Origin: Methylotenera sp.
Lineage (GTDB): Bacteria > Pseudomonadota > Gammaproteobacteria > Burkholderiales > Methylophilaceae
DNA: 64,000 nucleotides
Assembly: GCA_014378845.1 (NCBI GenBank)
Contig: JACMNB010000011.1
Span: 116,430 to 180,429, forward strand
Direction of reading: 5' to 3'
Of this stretch, positions 47,338-57,600 are shown piece by piece. The notes under the pieces were generated by a model. That model ran no database searches. It worked only from the letters and a program-made list of their open reading frames with translations, and was not told where the DNA came from. Both the position numbers and the translations under genes were made by a program. How positions within the stretch are numbered: position 1 is the first letter of the stretch; every line of letters begins with the position of its first letter.

Positions 47338-48678
47338 ATGAGTAATTTAAAAGACGTTCTTGTCCCCGACATTGGCAATTTTGATTCGGTCGATGTGATT
47401 GAAATATTGGTTAAAGCGGGCGACACCATCGCCAAAGATGATTCGCTGATTACGGTGGAATCGGACAAAGCGAGCATGGACATCCCCGCGCCGTTTGCAG
47501 GCGTGGTGAAAGAAGTTAAAATTAAAGTTGGTGATAAAATCGCTCAAGGGCATTTGTTGTTGACTTTGGAAGCAGTCGAAATGGCTGTGCCAGCAGCCGC
47601 AGCAGTTTTGGCTTCCAGCGCTACTCCTGTGCTGACGGTTGAGGCACCAAAAGTAGCCATTCCAGAACCAAGTCGCCCTGCTGCCGAGCCGCCGCAAAAA
47701 ATCCAACCCGCGCATCAACCATTGCCTGTTGGCGAAAGCGCTGTTGTCAACGGCGGCACGTTGTCGCACGCCAGCCCAAGCGTGCGCAAGTTTGCGCGTG
47801 AGCTTGGCGTAAACTTGGCACTGGTAAAAGGCAGCGCAGCCAAAAATCGTATTTTAGAATCCGATGTGCAAGCTTTTGTAAAAAACGAACTTGCAAAACC
47901 GCGCAGTGAAAACATGGGCGCTGGCTTAGGCTCACTCGCCACGTTGCCAATGCCAGTCATCGACTTTAGCCAGTTTGGCGACATTGAAACTAAACCGTTA
48001 TCGCGCATCAAAAAAATATCAGGCGCCAATCTGCACCGCAACTGGGTCACCGCGCCGCACGTCACCCAGTTTGACGAAGCCGATATTACCGACTTAGAAG
48101 AATTCAGAAAATCCATGATGAAAGACGCCGAAAAGCGCGGCGTAAAACTCACCCTATTGGCCTTTTTAATCAAAGCCAGCGTGAATGCACTTAAAGCCTA
48201 CCCCAACTTTAATTCGTCTCTCGCGCCTGATGGCGACAGCTTAATCTTAAAAAACTACTTTAATATCGGCTTTGCCTGCGATACGCCAGATGGCCTTGTT
48301 GTGCCCGTGGTAAAAGACGTGCAAAGCAAAGATGTGTTGGCAATTGCGGCTGATTTGGGCGAGTTATCCACCAAAGCGCGCGAACGCAAATTAAAAATAG
48401 AAGAAATGCAAGGTGGCTGCTTTACCATTTCTAGCCTTGGCGGCATTGGCGGCACGATGTTTACGCCCATTATTAATTGCCCAGAAGTGGCGATTTTAGG
48501 CGTTTCGCGCTCAAGCATGCAGCCTGTTTACAATGCAGAATCCAAAGAGTTTGAACCACGTTTAATCTTGCCAATGTCGCTGTCGTACGACCACCGCGTA
48601 GTCGATGGTGCAGACGGCGCGCGCTTCACCAGCCATATGCGCATGATGTTAAGCGATGTGCGCAGATTGTTGCTTTAG
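47338..48678 (+). CDS. aceF: Dihydrolipoamide acetyltransferase E2
   Basis: Lipoyl domain VESDKASMDIPAPFAGVVKEV; catalytic DHRVVDGADGARF. Confidence 0.97.
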   Translation: MSNLKDVLVPDIGNFDSVDVIEILVKAGDTIAKDDSLITVESDKASMDIPAPFAGVVKEVKIKVGDKIAQGHLLLTLEAVEMAVPAAAAVLASSATPVLTVEAPKVAIPEPSRPAAEPPQKIQPAHQPLPVGESAVVNGGTLSHASPSVRKFARELGVNLALVKGSAAKNRILESDVQAFVKNELAKPRSENMGAGLGSLATLPMPVIDFSQFGDIETKPLSRIKKISGANLHRNWVTAPHVTQFDEADITDLEEFRKSMMKDAEKRGVKLTLLAFLIKASVNALKAYPNFNSSLAPDGDSLILKNYFNIGFACDTPDGLVVPVVKDVQSKDVLAIAADLGELSTKARERKLKIEEMQGGCFTISSLGGIGGTMFTPIINCPEVAILGVSRSSMQPVYNAESKEFEPRLILPMSLSYDHRVVDGADGARFTSHMRMMLSDVRRLLL

Positions 48679-48863
48679 TGAGTGCTTGTTGTGCAAATTA
48701 AATCATATTGCTTACTCTGTGCTGGATTGGGGCTTGCAGCCCAATAACGTGGGGCACTTTAGAGGCGCGCGTTGTAATGCTGAAGTTTGTAACTAATGCG
48801 TGGGTTCTTGAACCCACCCTACAAACTCTTATCCCACCCTACCAAGCTGAATTTCATACTATC

Positions 48864-51200
48864 TCAGGGTACAAACTCCACATTCACTTCGCGGCTATGC
48901 GATTGCCCGGCATTATCCACCGCCCGTAATAAATAACGACCTGCTTTTTGCGGCGTCCAAGCTACTGCGTTGCCTGTTTCACTTTTGGCGATAAAACTAG
49001 TATCAGCAAACCAATAAATAGCTCCCTGCCCGTCCCTATTGGCTCGCAGAGCTATTGTTTCTGGCTTGCTTAATCGAATCGTATAAGTCACGCCTTTTAA
49101 TGGTGATGTAATTTGTGGGCTATCTGTAATTGTTTGCAGCGTGTTATTGCAGCCTGTTGGTGGCGCAGGTGGCACGCGCCGCGGCATGCCAGCCTCGCGA
49201 AATAGGCGCAGCATATCAGAGCTCCAAAACTCGATAATTTCTTCATGTGTATTTGCGCCTGCGTTGCATGCAGCCAAACCAGTAACATTATCAATTGTAA
49301 CTGGGCGATGCAAACTGCTGATTTTAATCGGTGATTTGCCTGGAATAAACCAGGTTTGCGTGAGATTTTTACAATATTTGTTCGGTAAATCGCCGCTAGC
49401 CGCGCATACGCTGACACGGCTTAATGTACGGGGCGGTAAGGCTTCCACCGCGCTGTAAGGGCTCAATAAGCGCTGATGGCGCAGACTATCCAACACTTGA
49501 AAAAACAAGGGCGCAGCGGTTTTGATGCCAATAAAAGCTGGGTTCGGTTTGCCATCAAAATTGCCGACCCATACTGCCAGCACATCGTTACCCGCCACGC
49601 CAATTGTCCACGCGTCGTGAAAGCCCCAAGACGTGCCCGTTTTCCAAGCGACGCGTTGGTCTGGCTCGTTAGTATCGGGGCGCGGATTTTGCCGTAACAT
49701 ATCCAGCGTAATAAATGCCGCTTCTTCGCTGATTAGGCGATAGCGCTTCTGCGTGTTAGTAGCATCTTGAATCGGTGCAATCGGCCTAAACTCGCCATGA
49801 TTCGCTAGCATGGCATATAAACTGACCAATTCCTGCATAGTCAGCTCACCGCCGCCCAGCGCCAAGGCCAAGCCGTAATGCGCTTCACTTTTTAAATTGC
49901 TCACCCCTGCATTTTTTAAAAAATCATACAAGCTGGGCTGTGACAACTTAGCCGCCAAGCTCACGGCAGGCACGTTGCGCGAGCGTATCAGCGCATCTGC
50001 GGCGGTGATTGGGCCAAAAAATCGACCATCAAAATTCTCTGGGCTATAAGGGCCAAAGCTAGTCGGCGCATCTTTTAAAATACTGGCGGGGTGAATTAAG
50101 CTTTGATCCATCGCCAGCGCATAAATAAAAGGCTTGAGCGTGGACCCTGGCGAGCGTTTGGCATCTGTACCATTCACTTGGCCAAAAATCGCGGCATTGA
50201 AATAGTCAGCAGAACCCACCATGGCCTTTACCTGCATGGTTTTAGCATCAAGCAGCATGGCGCTGGCATTGGTGATGCCCATATTTTTGTTATTTTCAAT
50301 ATAGCTTTTTAACATGCGTTCTAAAGTAGCTTGCGCTTGCCTATTTAAGCCCGTGCGAACATTGTATTGTGTCGCAGCTTGGTCAAGCTCGCTCAATATC
50401 GCATCGGTAAAATGTGGCGCAACAAACGGCAAATTAACGGTGTGATTGAGTGCTTTATCAGGCAAAGCCATATCGGCACTGTACTGTGCATCTTGCGGAT
50501 TTTTACGCAACCAATTTTGCCACAACCTAAGCCTGGCTTGGTTTAAGGGTGAGTTTTGGCTAGATAATGACCAGCGTTTATTGGGGTTTTGCGGAATGAC
50601 CGCCAGCGTAATCGCCTCGGGCAAATTAAGCTGACTGGCGGGTTTGTTAAAGTAAACCAAGCTGGCGGTGGCGATGCCTTTTACGTTGCCGCCATTAGGC
50701 GCGATATTCAAATACGCTTCTAAAATATCTTGCTTAGAGTAGCGACTTTCTAGCCAAATGGCTGCGGTAATTTGCTGAAATTTACCTTTAATACTGCGTG
50801 AATCAATATTGTAAATTTGGCGCGCCAATTGCATGGTGATGGTTGACGCGCCTTGGCGCGAGCCGCCAAATGCGCTGCGCCATACGCCGCGCAATAAAGC
50901 CACAGGATTAACGCCAAAATGCCATGCAAAATAACGGTCTTCATACAATTTAGCCGCGGCGATTGCATTGGGATTTATTTCTTTAAGCGCCACCCAAAGT
51001 TGATATTGGCTATCGCTAGCCAGCGTTAGGCGCAATAAACTGCCGTCTGACGCATAAATTGCAGTGGAGTGAGGAATTAAATTGACCAAAATTGGCTTGG
51101 GCCAAATCCGCAATCCTATCAAAACCAAGCCAATTAGCACAAGCCAAATTAGGCAAGCTTTAAGCAATCTAAGGCGTTTAAGTTGTGAGAGTTTAATCAT
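48864..51200 (-). CDS. pbpC: Penicillin-binding protein 1C
   Basis: ALYEDRYFAWHFGVNPVALLRG, GGSRQGASTITMQLARQI; C-terminal PBP1C-type domain. Confidence 0.96.
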   Translation of the reverse strand: MIKLSQLKRLRLLKACLIWLVLIGLVLIGLRIWPKPILVNLIPHSTAIYASDGSLLRLTLASDSQYQLWVALKEINPNAIAAAKLYEDRYFAWHFGVNPVALLRGVWRSAFGGSRQGASTITMQLARQIYNIDSRSIKGKFQQITAAIWLESRYSKQDILEAYLNIAPNGGNVKGIATASLVYFNKPASQLNLPEAITLAVIPQNPNKRWSLSSQNSPLNQARLRLWQNWLRKNPQDAQYSADMALPDKALNHTVNLPFVAPHFTDAILSELDQAATQYNVRTGLNRQAQATLERMLKSYIENNKNMGITNASAMLLDAKTMQVKAMVGSADYFNAAIFGQVNGTDAKRSPGSTLKPFIYALAMDQSLIHPASILKDAPTSFGPYSPENFDGRFFGPITAADALIRSRNVPAVSLAAKLSQPSLYDFLKNAGVSNLKSEAHYGLALALGGGELTMQELVSLYAMLANHGEFRPIAPIQDATNTQKRYRLISEEAAFITLDMLRQNPRPDTNEPDQRVAWKTGTSWGFHDAWTIGVAGNDVLAVWVGNFDGKPNPAFIGIKTAAPLFFQVLDSLRHQRLLSPYSAVEALPPRTLSRVSVCAASGDLPNKYCKNLTQTWFIPGKSPIKISSLHRPVTIDNVTGLAACNAGANTHEEIIEFWSSDMLRLFREAGMPRRVPPAPPTGCNNTLQTITDSPQITSPLKGVTYTIRLSKPETIALRANRDGQGAIYWFADTSFIAKSETGNAVAWTPQKAGRYLLRAVDNAGQSHSREVNVEFVP

Positions 51201-51226
51201 TATTTAACAGAAACCACTCAACTCAT

Positions 51227-51333
51227 CGTCATTCTGGCGAAGGCCAGAATCTAGGCTAACTACTATTTAGTCAACTTAACTTTCCTTCGTTGACAAGTCA
51301 TTTGACTGGATTCCCGCCTGCACAGGAGTGACG
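51227..51333. repeat. Chimeric family 1 element (CTGGC-type left arm, CCCGC-type right arm)
   Basis: CGTCATTCTGGCGAAGGCCAGAAT ... TGGATTCCCGCCTGCACAGGAGTGACG. Confidence 0.75.
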
Positions 51334-51348
51334 AATTTGAGGTAATTT

Positions 51349-54300
51349 TTATTTGACCACACGCTTCACCGTCAAGCTGCTGGGCAGAGAGCGTGCTTGC
51401 AACAAGCGGTTATACATTGACTCAGCATACGCGGGCGGCACTACAAATTGGCCACTGTTTGTCGCTTTAATTTTGTAGGTAAACTCAGTAATGGTGGTGC
51501 TTACCGCGCCATAAAACACCAAACGGTCTTCGCGAATATCGGCGTAAGTTGGCTGCCATCCGCCAATACCAAGCGGACTAGTCCATGTTTGTGATTGTCC
51601 TGGCGCACCACCTTCCTCGCCATAGCCTTCTGGTGTAATGCTAGCATCTGTTTCGCTTACCGCGGCTTGCAATACAGGCTCAAAACCGCCTGGCAGCATA
51701 TCTACAATCGCCACATCGTCATAACTGCCTTCTAGCGCACGCATCTTTATGTGCACGGTAATTTCGTCCCCCATTTTAATCGCTTTAAGCGGCTGGCCTT
51801 TGTCGTCGGTGTATTCGCGATACACTTCTAAGCCTTGTTTTAGCTCGCTTGCAGGCGCTTTAACGTCAAAGCCAGATTCAGTTACTGCGTAAAATAACGG
51901 CAATCCGCTTGGCCCTTTAAAGCTTAAACGTGCCGTATCGGGCGCAATATTCACGAGTGGTGCAATGTTAGCGGGCAAGTTTAGCGCGCTAATTTTACCT
52001 TGTTGATTAATGGCGCTAATGCTCATTTTTGCCAGCGCTTTTTCACCCGCCACGTTTGCGTACGCATCAAAACCCAGTAGCGCATATGATGATGACAGTG
52101 TGTTGTAGCGACCTGCTGAAATGGGCTGCATAATATTGGTCAGCGCATGTTCGTTTAAACTTTTTACGCGATCAGGAAAGTGGCGCGACACCAAATATAG
52201 CGTTTGCGCGTTACGCACTACATCATCGTAATAATGCCCGTACAGCGGTGCAACACTACTGGCTGTTAATAATTTAATGGGCTTGGTAATTAACTCAGCC
52301 GCCAACTGTTGTTGTTGCAACAATTGATAGCTAGCCGCTAAATACGCCGCCGTTAAATCCGATTTCCAATCTTTAAAGTTGCTAACCGTCAGCGCCTTGG
52401 CATCTAGCGTTGCCCTTAAACTCGCTAGCATAGGCGTCGTAACATTGCCTTCACGCGTCAGCAGATAAATAGCGTAAGCTCGCACGCGTGCATCATCTAG
52501 GCTATTGGCAGGGCTTGCAGCCAAAGTTTGCAAATAATCCAAACCGCGTTTCAGCATGTCCGCAGGTACTGCTTCGCCGGCGTTAGCATGGTCGCGCGCC
52601 TCTATCAGCATGTGCACGGCATATACGCTAGCGAACTCGTCTGCACTCACACTGGCATTCCATAGGCCAAAGCCACCTTCGGCATTTTGACGCGAGCGCA
52701 ACACGTTTAAGGCATTTTCAAAACTGCCTTTTTTGCGATTTTGTACGCTTGCTAATAATTCTGGACGTTTATTCAGCACAATCATCGGCAATACTTGGCT
52801 AACCAATTGCTCGGTACAGCTATGCTCGTAATTGCTTAAATAATCAAGCAAGCCGCCCGCCGCCACCAAAGGCAAAGGTGAAACGCTGGCCTGCACCACG
52901 CGATATTCAGCAAACATGCTGCGCTTAAGCGTCACTTGCGTATCACCCTTAAAGCTGCCTGTTTGCAAGATTGTCAGATGCGGCGTGGCTGGGCGGATGC
53001 TAATTTCTGTGGCTAATTTGGCAATTTTTTGCCCAGACTTCTGATTGTTTATTTGGGCCACAAAATCTAGCCGTGCAGAGCCTAATTTAGCGGCTGCGCC
53101 CTCTTTAACTTTAAGCTTATAGAGCGCAACGCCTTCATGCATTTCACTAATTTTAAGCGTTTGTTTATGCGTTCCAACCAATTCAAAGGCTGGTGAGGCC
53201 ACTAAACTCAAACTGACCGCCGCATCTTGACCAGAGCCTTGTACGTTATTGGCTACACCTACGCTTACGTCAAACGTATCGCCTGGCGTTACCGTTAATG
53301 GCGCGTTTGGCGACAACACAAAATCTCCGCGCACAGTGGCTGCACCATCCGCGACGCCAATACTGGCGTCATTTACCATCACCGCCAGTAAACGCAACTT
53401 ACCATTAAAGGTTTCTGGCACCGTGTATTCAAACTCTTTACTGCCGTTTACATCAACAATGCCAGACCAATACACCGCAGGTTTGTCAGTTTTGCGTTTA
53501 AAGGGATTTAAGTGTTTACCCAGCGCCCCATCGCCATCTCCGCCTGGCGCGGTTGCCGCCATGATTTTTTTGAATTCTGGCAAAATCATATCCAAAATTT
53601 GGCTGGTGCCGACTTCTAGCTGACGTTTTTGAAAGAAATAACCCAGCGCGTTAGGATTTTGATAGCGCGCCACTTGCAATATACCTTCGTCTACCGCAAA
53701 CACCACGGCGCGGCCAGGTTTAGCGGCTTCCAGCTTCATTTTAAGCACTTGGCCAGGCTTGATTAAAGGCTGGCTAGTCAATTTAAGCGTGTTTGACCGT
53801 TGCGCCAAACTCGTCACAAATGGCACCACGCCGTATGAAAGCGGGCTGGTAAATATTTCGTCCGAACTTGGATCGCGCACAAATTGCACACTGACATAGC
53901 CGTTGCCTTCAAAATCTGCAGGCAGCTTAATTGTTTGTACGGATGATTGCGTATCTACCTTAAACCATTGTTGTGCATAGACTTTATCACGCTCTATGGT
54001 AATGAGCCCTGCGCCAATATAAGGTGCACGAATGCTCACGCTGATGTCTTCGCCCGCTTTATAGTCTTTTTTATCTAGCACTAATTGCAGCTCGGCGTTG
54101 CGTTCTAGCGAGCGGCTCACATTACCAAGCCCTGCCACGCTATATTCCACGCGGTTAAGCTCCAAGCCTTCTTTGTTTTTAAGCACATAAGCAAAGTCGC
54201 CTGGCGTTTCTGTGGCAAGATTCAAGCGATTGCCCAGCCCTTTAATCGCATAAGGCGTTTCTTTCAGAATCACCTCTTTTTTGCGCGATTCGTATTTAAA

Positions 54301-57300
54301 CGTACCATTGCTTTGCTTAATTAGCATCGACACGTATTTACGCTCGACAAAATTCAAGCTTAAGCCATCTGCCGCCACTTTTTGTAGCGTTGAATTGACC
54401 GCAATTAACTCAACATCGCGCTTACTGGCCTTACTAATGTAATTTAAATCGCCATCGGCCTTAAAGCCCACCAAATATGTCTGCTCAGAGATTAAAGTCG
54501 CTGCTTCACTAGATACTCCGCGCCCACCGCCCGCTTCAAAAGCTTGGGTGAGAATATTCAATCGATAGGTCGCTTTGGCGTATTTTTCCAGCCCAAGTTT
54601 AAATTCGGCCACGCCTTCTGCATTGCTGGTGGCATCGCTCAGCGTCTCGCTATAGCCTTCTTTGGCGCGCAGTGGGTCGTAAAATGCATATTCGCTGTAG
54701 GCGCTAAACGCTGGATAGGCGGGGCTAAGCGTTAAGGTAGCCGTCACACGACGATTTTCGGCTGGCGTGCCAAACAAGTTTTGCACATTGACATTGGCTT
54801 TTAAATCTTTTGGATTCAACCAGCCTTCGTTATTTTCTGGGTAAAGGGTTGTCGCTCCATTTTTTTCTGTAGCAAAAAGAGTTTTTACCTTCATACGATC
54901 AGGCAAAAATTCTTGCACTTTGACAGCAACGCTGCCCAATTGTTGATACGCATTATTGTCTTTTACCGAATACACGTTCACCGTGTAAGTGCCTGTTGGC
55001 GCGGTTTCTAAGGTTTTGTATTCCAGCTCGTTAAAGCCGCCATTACCTAAACGTATGGTTTGTTTTTTTACGGTTAAGCCGCGCGAATCAAGTATTTGGG
55101 CTTCTAAAGGCAAGCCGTCTAAGGCCTTGTCCCAAGTGGCAGTTTTAACAATCACGCCGATGTGCATGGTGTCGCCAGGCCTGTATATACCGCGGTCTGA
55201 GAATAAATAGGCGTTTAAACTATCGCTAGAGGCCGCATTTGCCGCGCCGCCCACATCAAACCGTGAGTAATCTAAGTTGCGGTCGTAATGATTAATCGGC
55301 AAAAAGCTTAAATCGCCTACTTTTTTCACTAAATACAACACTGGGGCACGTTCGCGTTGCAAACCGTCCAGTTTGGCAAAATTAGCCCGTCCGTTCACAT
55401 CGGTCGTTTGGCTGAAAATCACTGCGCCATTTTTAGCAATTACGTCAACCGTTGCACCTGTAACGGGCAAGCCTGTGTGAATGGATTGCACGTACACCAC
55501 TTGCGTGCCATCTAGCTCTTTTTTGGCAATTAAACCCAAATCAGTGACTAAAATTAGGCGTTTATCGTTATATTGCTCGGGGTTTGCCACCGTTTGCGTG
55601 TCGGCATCTGGCGTGGCTTGATTGGTATTATCTGACTCAGCACCATCTGTCTCGTTAACTGGTTCAGAAGCATTGCCTGCATTGGCTTCTGCTTGTTTTT
55701 CTGCTGCTGTTTTTGGTTTATAACCATGCACTGTTAATAAGAAAATACCGCGTTTATCTTGAGCCTTATTGATACTTGTTTTGCCAGTTTCAGTTTTACC
55801 TAAATACTCACTTAAATCCAAGGCTTCATAATGCGCTTTTCCTGGCTCTAATTGCAGCGGAATACTTTTTTCAAAACGCTCGGTTAAGTTGTCTGCATCG
55901 ATGGTTCCCGTAAATTCTGGGCTTGAGAATGTGCCATTACTTTGGCTAATTAAATGCTGCAATTGGCCGGGTAAAATGCGGCCAATTTCCATCTGCACAC
56001 CTGGCAAATCGCGCGTTAAAATCGCTACTTTTCTTTCTCCAGAAAGCGCTAACAATGATCCTTGGCTTAGAATTTTAACTTCTGCAGGAAAAGGCGGCAC
56101 TTGCAACACTCGCGCACTCACTTTGCCCAATTGATAGCCGCCAAATGATTTTAGGCCTTTATCCACTTGCACGTAAATGTAGCTTCCAACATTGGCTTTA
56201 TATTTAAAAGAATGCACTTCAATATTTTCACGCTCGGCTGGAATTTGTTGTAAATCAAGTGCTTGGCCTGTTGCAAGCAGGCTTGGCGTGATTTCTTGCT
56301 CGCCCCACACATGCGGGTATTTCAGCTCTTCTGGCTTACTATTGGGTTTATCTCGCGGCAGTACCCACGCTTTAATATGCGACGCCATTTCTTTTTCGTG
56401 CACCGCGGCTGATGCGGTTAGCACCAGAATTTGCTCAGGCTCATTTTGCTCATTCGACACCACAGCTGGCGCAATATCACTCAATTGCAAGCTATAAAGC
56501 CCAGGTACGTTAATACTTTGTGTGAGCGCAGTTTCAAACGGCTTGCCGCCGCGCGCTGCCTTTAAGTCCTCGCTAATTGTCACGTCCAGCACGCTATCAT
56601 CATTAGGAATATTCAAAGTAGCGCTGTGAATGTAAGCTTTTAGTTTGAGTTTATCGTAACTCACCACAAATGGCGTGTTATCGCTGGCAAAATCGAGTAA
56701 GCTTTTTTGCGCGCTACGCATGTTAAGCCGAATGCTTTTTTCTAATTTTGCAGTATCAACAGGGTGGCTAAAGTTAAGGTTAATCACCGCTTTTTTCATG
56801 GCGGGATTAGTAGGATCTTGATAGAACTCGCTACTGGTAATAGTGGCCACAAATGCCGGCGAAATGAACTCAAGATTGGATTTTTCAAGCAGCGTTTTTG
56901 GCGTCAGCGCTTTTGTGCTTAGGCTCACCTTGTGCGTAATGCCTACTGGCCAATCGGTTTTGGGTTTAAAAGTCAGCGTATTTTCGCTGTCCCAATGCCA
57001 AGTACCTTGCAATACTGGCATCAGGCTAATGCCTTCTGTCAAATCTTTGCCAACTAGCGCAATTGGCGCAACCGAGTGATCAAAAACCAAAACCAGCGGG
57101 TTTGGCGGTAGATTTTCTTCAATGACTGTTCTAGTAGGCGCGGTTAACTTAATGTTAACCATTTGTGGCTTTGGCCGCGCCTCATATAGCTTGTAACCCT
57201 GCCAAGCACCCGCGCCCAGCGCCAACAGTACAGCCATTACACCTAAACTTTTAAGCGGTTTTGCATTTAATTTTGCGCGAAAGTTGGCAACATTACCGCC

Positions 57301-57444
57301 TAATTTTGCAATAATAAAGCGCAACCAAGCAGGTGCTTGATAATGAAATGAGCCAAAAAAGAAACTTAAAATGCCAGTAAAAATAGGCCAAACGCTAGTC
57401 AAAAACAGCTTAATTACTTTAAAAATCGCGTTTAAAAACGGCAT
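51349..57444 (-). CDS. Bacterial alpha-2-macroglobulin family protein (YfhM-like)
   Basis: 2031 aa; MG-type domains, thioester motif CTEQ (codons at 52807-52818), adjacent to pbpC. Confidence 0.93.
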   Translation of the reverse strand: MPFLNAIFKVIKLFLTSVWPIFTGILSFFFGSFHYQAPAWLRFIIAKLGGNVANFRAKLNAKPLKSLGVMAVLLALGAGAWQGYKLYEARPKPQMVNIKLTAPTRTVIEENLPPNPLVLVFDHSVAPIALVGKDLTEGISLMPVLQGTWHWDSENTLTFKPKTDWPVGITHKVSLSTKALTPKTLLEKSNLEFISPAFVATITSSEFYQDPTNPAMKKAVINLNFSHPVDTAKLEKSIRLNMRSAQKSLLDFASDNTPFVVSYDKLKLKAYIHSATLNIPNDDSVLDVTISEDLKAARGGKPFETALTQSINVPGLYSLQLSDIAPAVVSNEQNEPEQILVLTASAAVHEKEMASHIKAWVLPRDKPNSKPEELKYPHVWGEQEITPSLLATGQALDLQQIPAERENIEVHSFKYKANVGSYIYVQVDKGLKSFGGYQLGKVSARVLQVPPFPAEVKILSQGSLLALSGERKVAILTRDLPGVQMEIGRILPGQLQHLISQSNGTFSSPEFTGTIDADNLTERFEKSIPLQLEPGKAHYEALDLSEYLGKTETGKTSINKAQDKRGIFLLTVHGYKPKTAAEKQAEANAGNASEPVNETDGAESDNTNQATPDADTQTVANPEQYNDKRLILVTDLGLIAKKELDGTQVVYVQSIHTGLPVTGATVDVIAKNGAVIFSQTTDVNGRANFAKLDGLQRERAPVLYLVKKVGDLSFLPINHYDRNLDYSRFDVGGAANAASSDSLNAYLFSDRGIYRPGDTMHIGVIVKTATWDKALDGLPLEAQILDSRGLTVKKQTIRLGNGGFNELEYKTLETAPTGTYTVNVYSVKDNNAYQQLGSVAVKVQEFLPDRMKVKTLFATEKNGATTLYPENNEGWLNPKDLKANVNVQNLFGTPAENRRVTATLTLSPAYPAFSAYSEYAFYDPLRAKEGYSETLSDATSNAEGVAEFKLGLEKYAKATYRLNILTQAFEAGGGRGVSSEAATLISEQTYLVGFKADGDLNYISKASKRDVELIAVNSTLQKVAADGLSLNFVERKYVSMLIKQSNGTFKYESRKKEVILKETPYAIKGLGNRLNLATETPGDFAYVLKNKEGLELNRVEYSVAGLGNVSRSLERNAELQLVLDKKDYKAGEDISVSIRAPYIGAGLITIERDKVYAQQWFKVDTQSSVQTIKLPADFEGNGYVSVQFVRDPSSDEIFTSPLSYGVVPFVTSLAQRSNTLKLTSQPLIKPGQVLKMKLEAAKPGRAVVFAVDEGILQVARYQNPNALGYFFQKRQLEVGTSQILDMILPEFKKIMAATAPGGDGDGALGKHLNPFKRKTDKPAVYWSGIVDVNGSKEFEYTVPETFNGKLRLLAVMVNDASIGVADGAATVRGDFVLSPNAPLTVTPGDTFDVSVGVANNVQGSGQDAAVSLSLVASPAFELVGTHKQTLKISEMHEGVALYKLKVKEGAAAKLGSARLDFVAQINNQKSGQKIAKLATEISIRPATPHLTILQTGSFKGDTQVTLKRSMFAEYRVVQASVSPLPLVAAGGLLDYLSNYEHSCTEQLVSQVLPMIVLNKRPELLASVQNRKKGSFENALNVLRSRQNAEGGFGLWNASVSADEFASVYAVHMLIEARDHANAGEAVPADMLKRGLDYLQTLAASPANSLDDARVRAYAIYLLTREGNVTTPMLASLRATLDAKALTVSNFKDWKSDLTAAYLAASYQLLQQQQLAAELITKPIKLLTASSVAPLYGHYYDDVVRNAQTLYLVSRHFPDRVKSLNEHALTNIMQPISAGRYNTLSSSYALLGFDAYANVAGEKALAKMSISAINQQGKISALNLPANIAPLVNIAPDTARLSFKGPSGLPLFYAVTESGFDVKAPASELKQGLEVYREYTDDKGQPLKAIKMGDEITVHIKMRALEGSYDDVAIVDMLPGGFEPVLQAAVSETDASITPEGYGEEGGAPGQSQTWTSPLGIGGWQPTYADIREDRLVFYGAVSTTITEFTYKIKATNSGQFVVPPAYAESMYNRLLQARSLPSSLTVKRVVK

Positions 57445-57600
57445 ATTAATTCCATGATTTATTGAAGCGCTAACGAATTTATCTCATTATTTTTTCTGTG
57501 ACCTGCAGGCAAATCATACTACCAATTAAGTTGCGTTAGGCGATGAAACGCTAGGTTTAATGCTAAAATCACAAAATATTTTAAACAAACAAGGCGCGCC

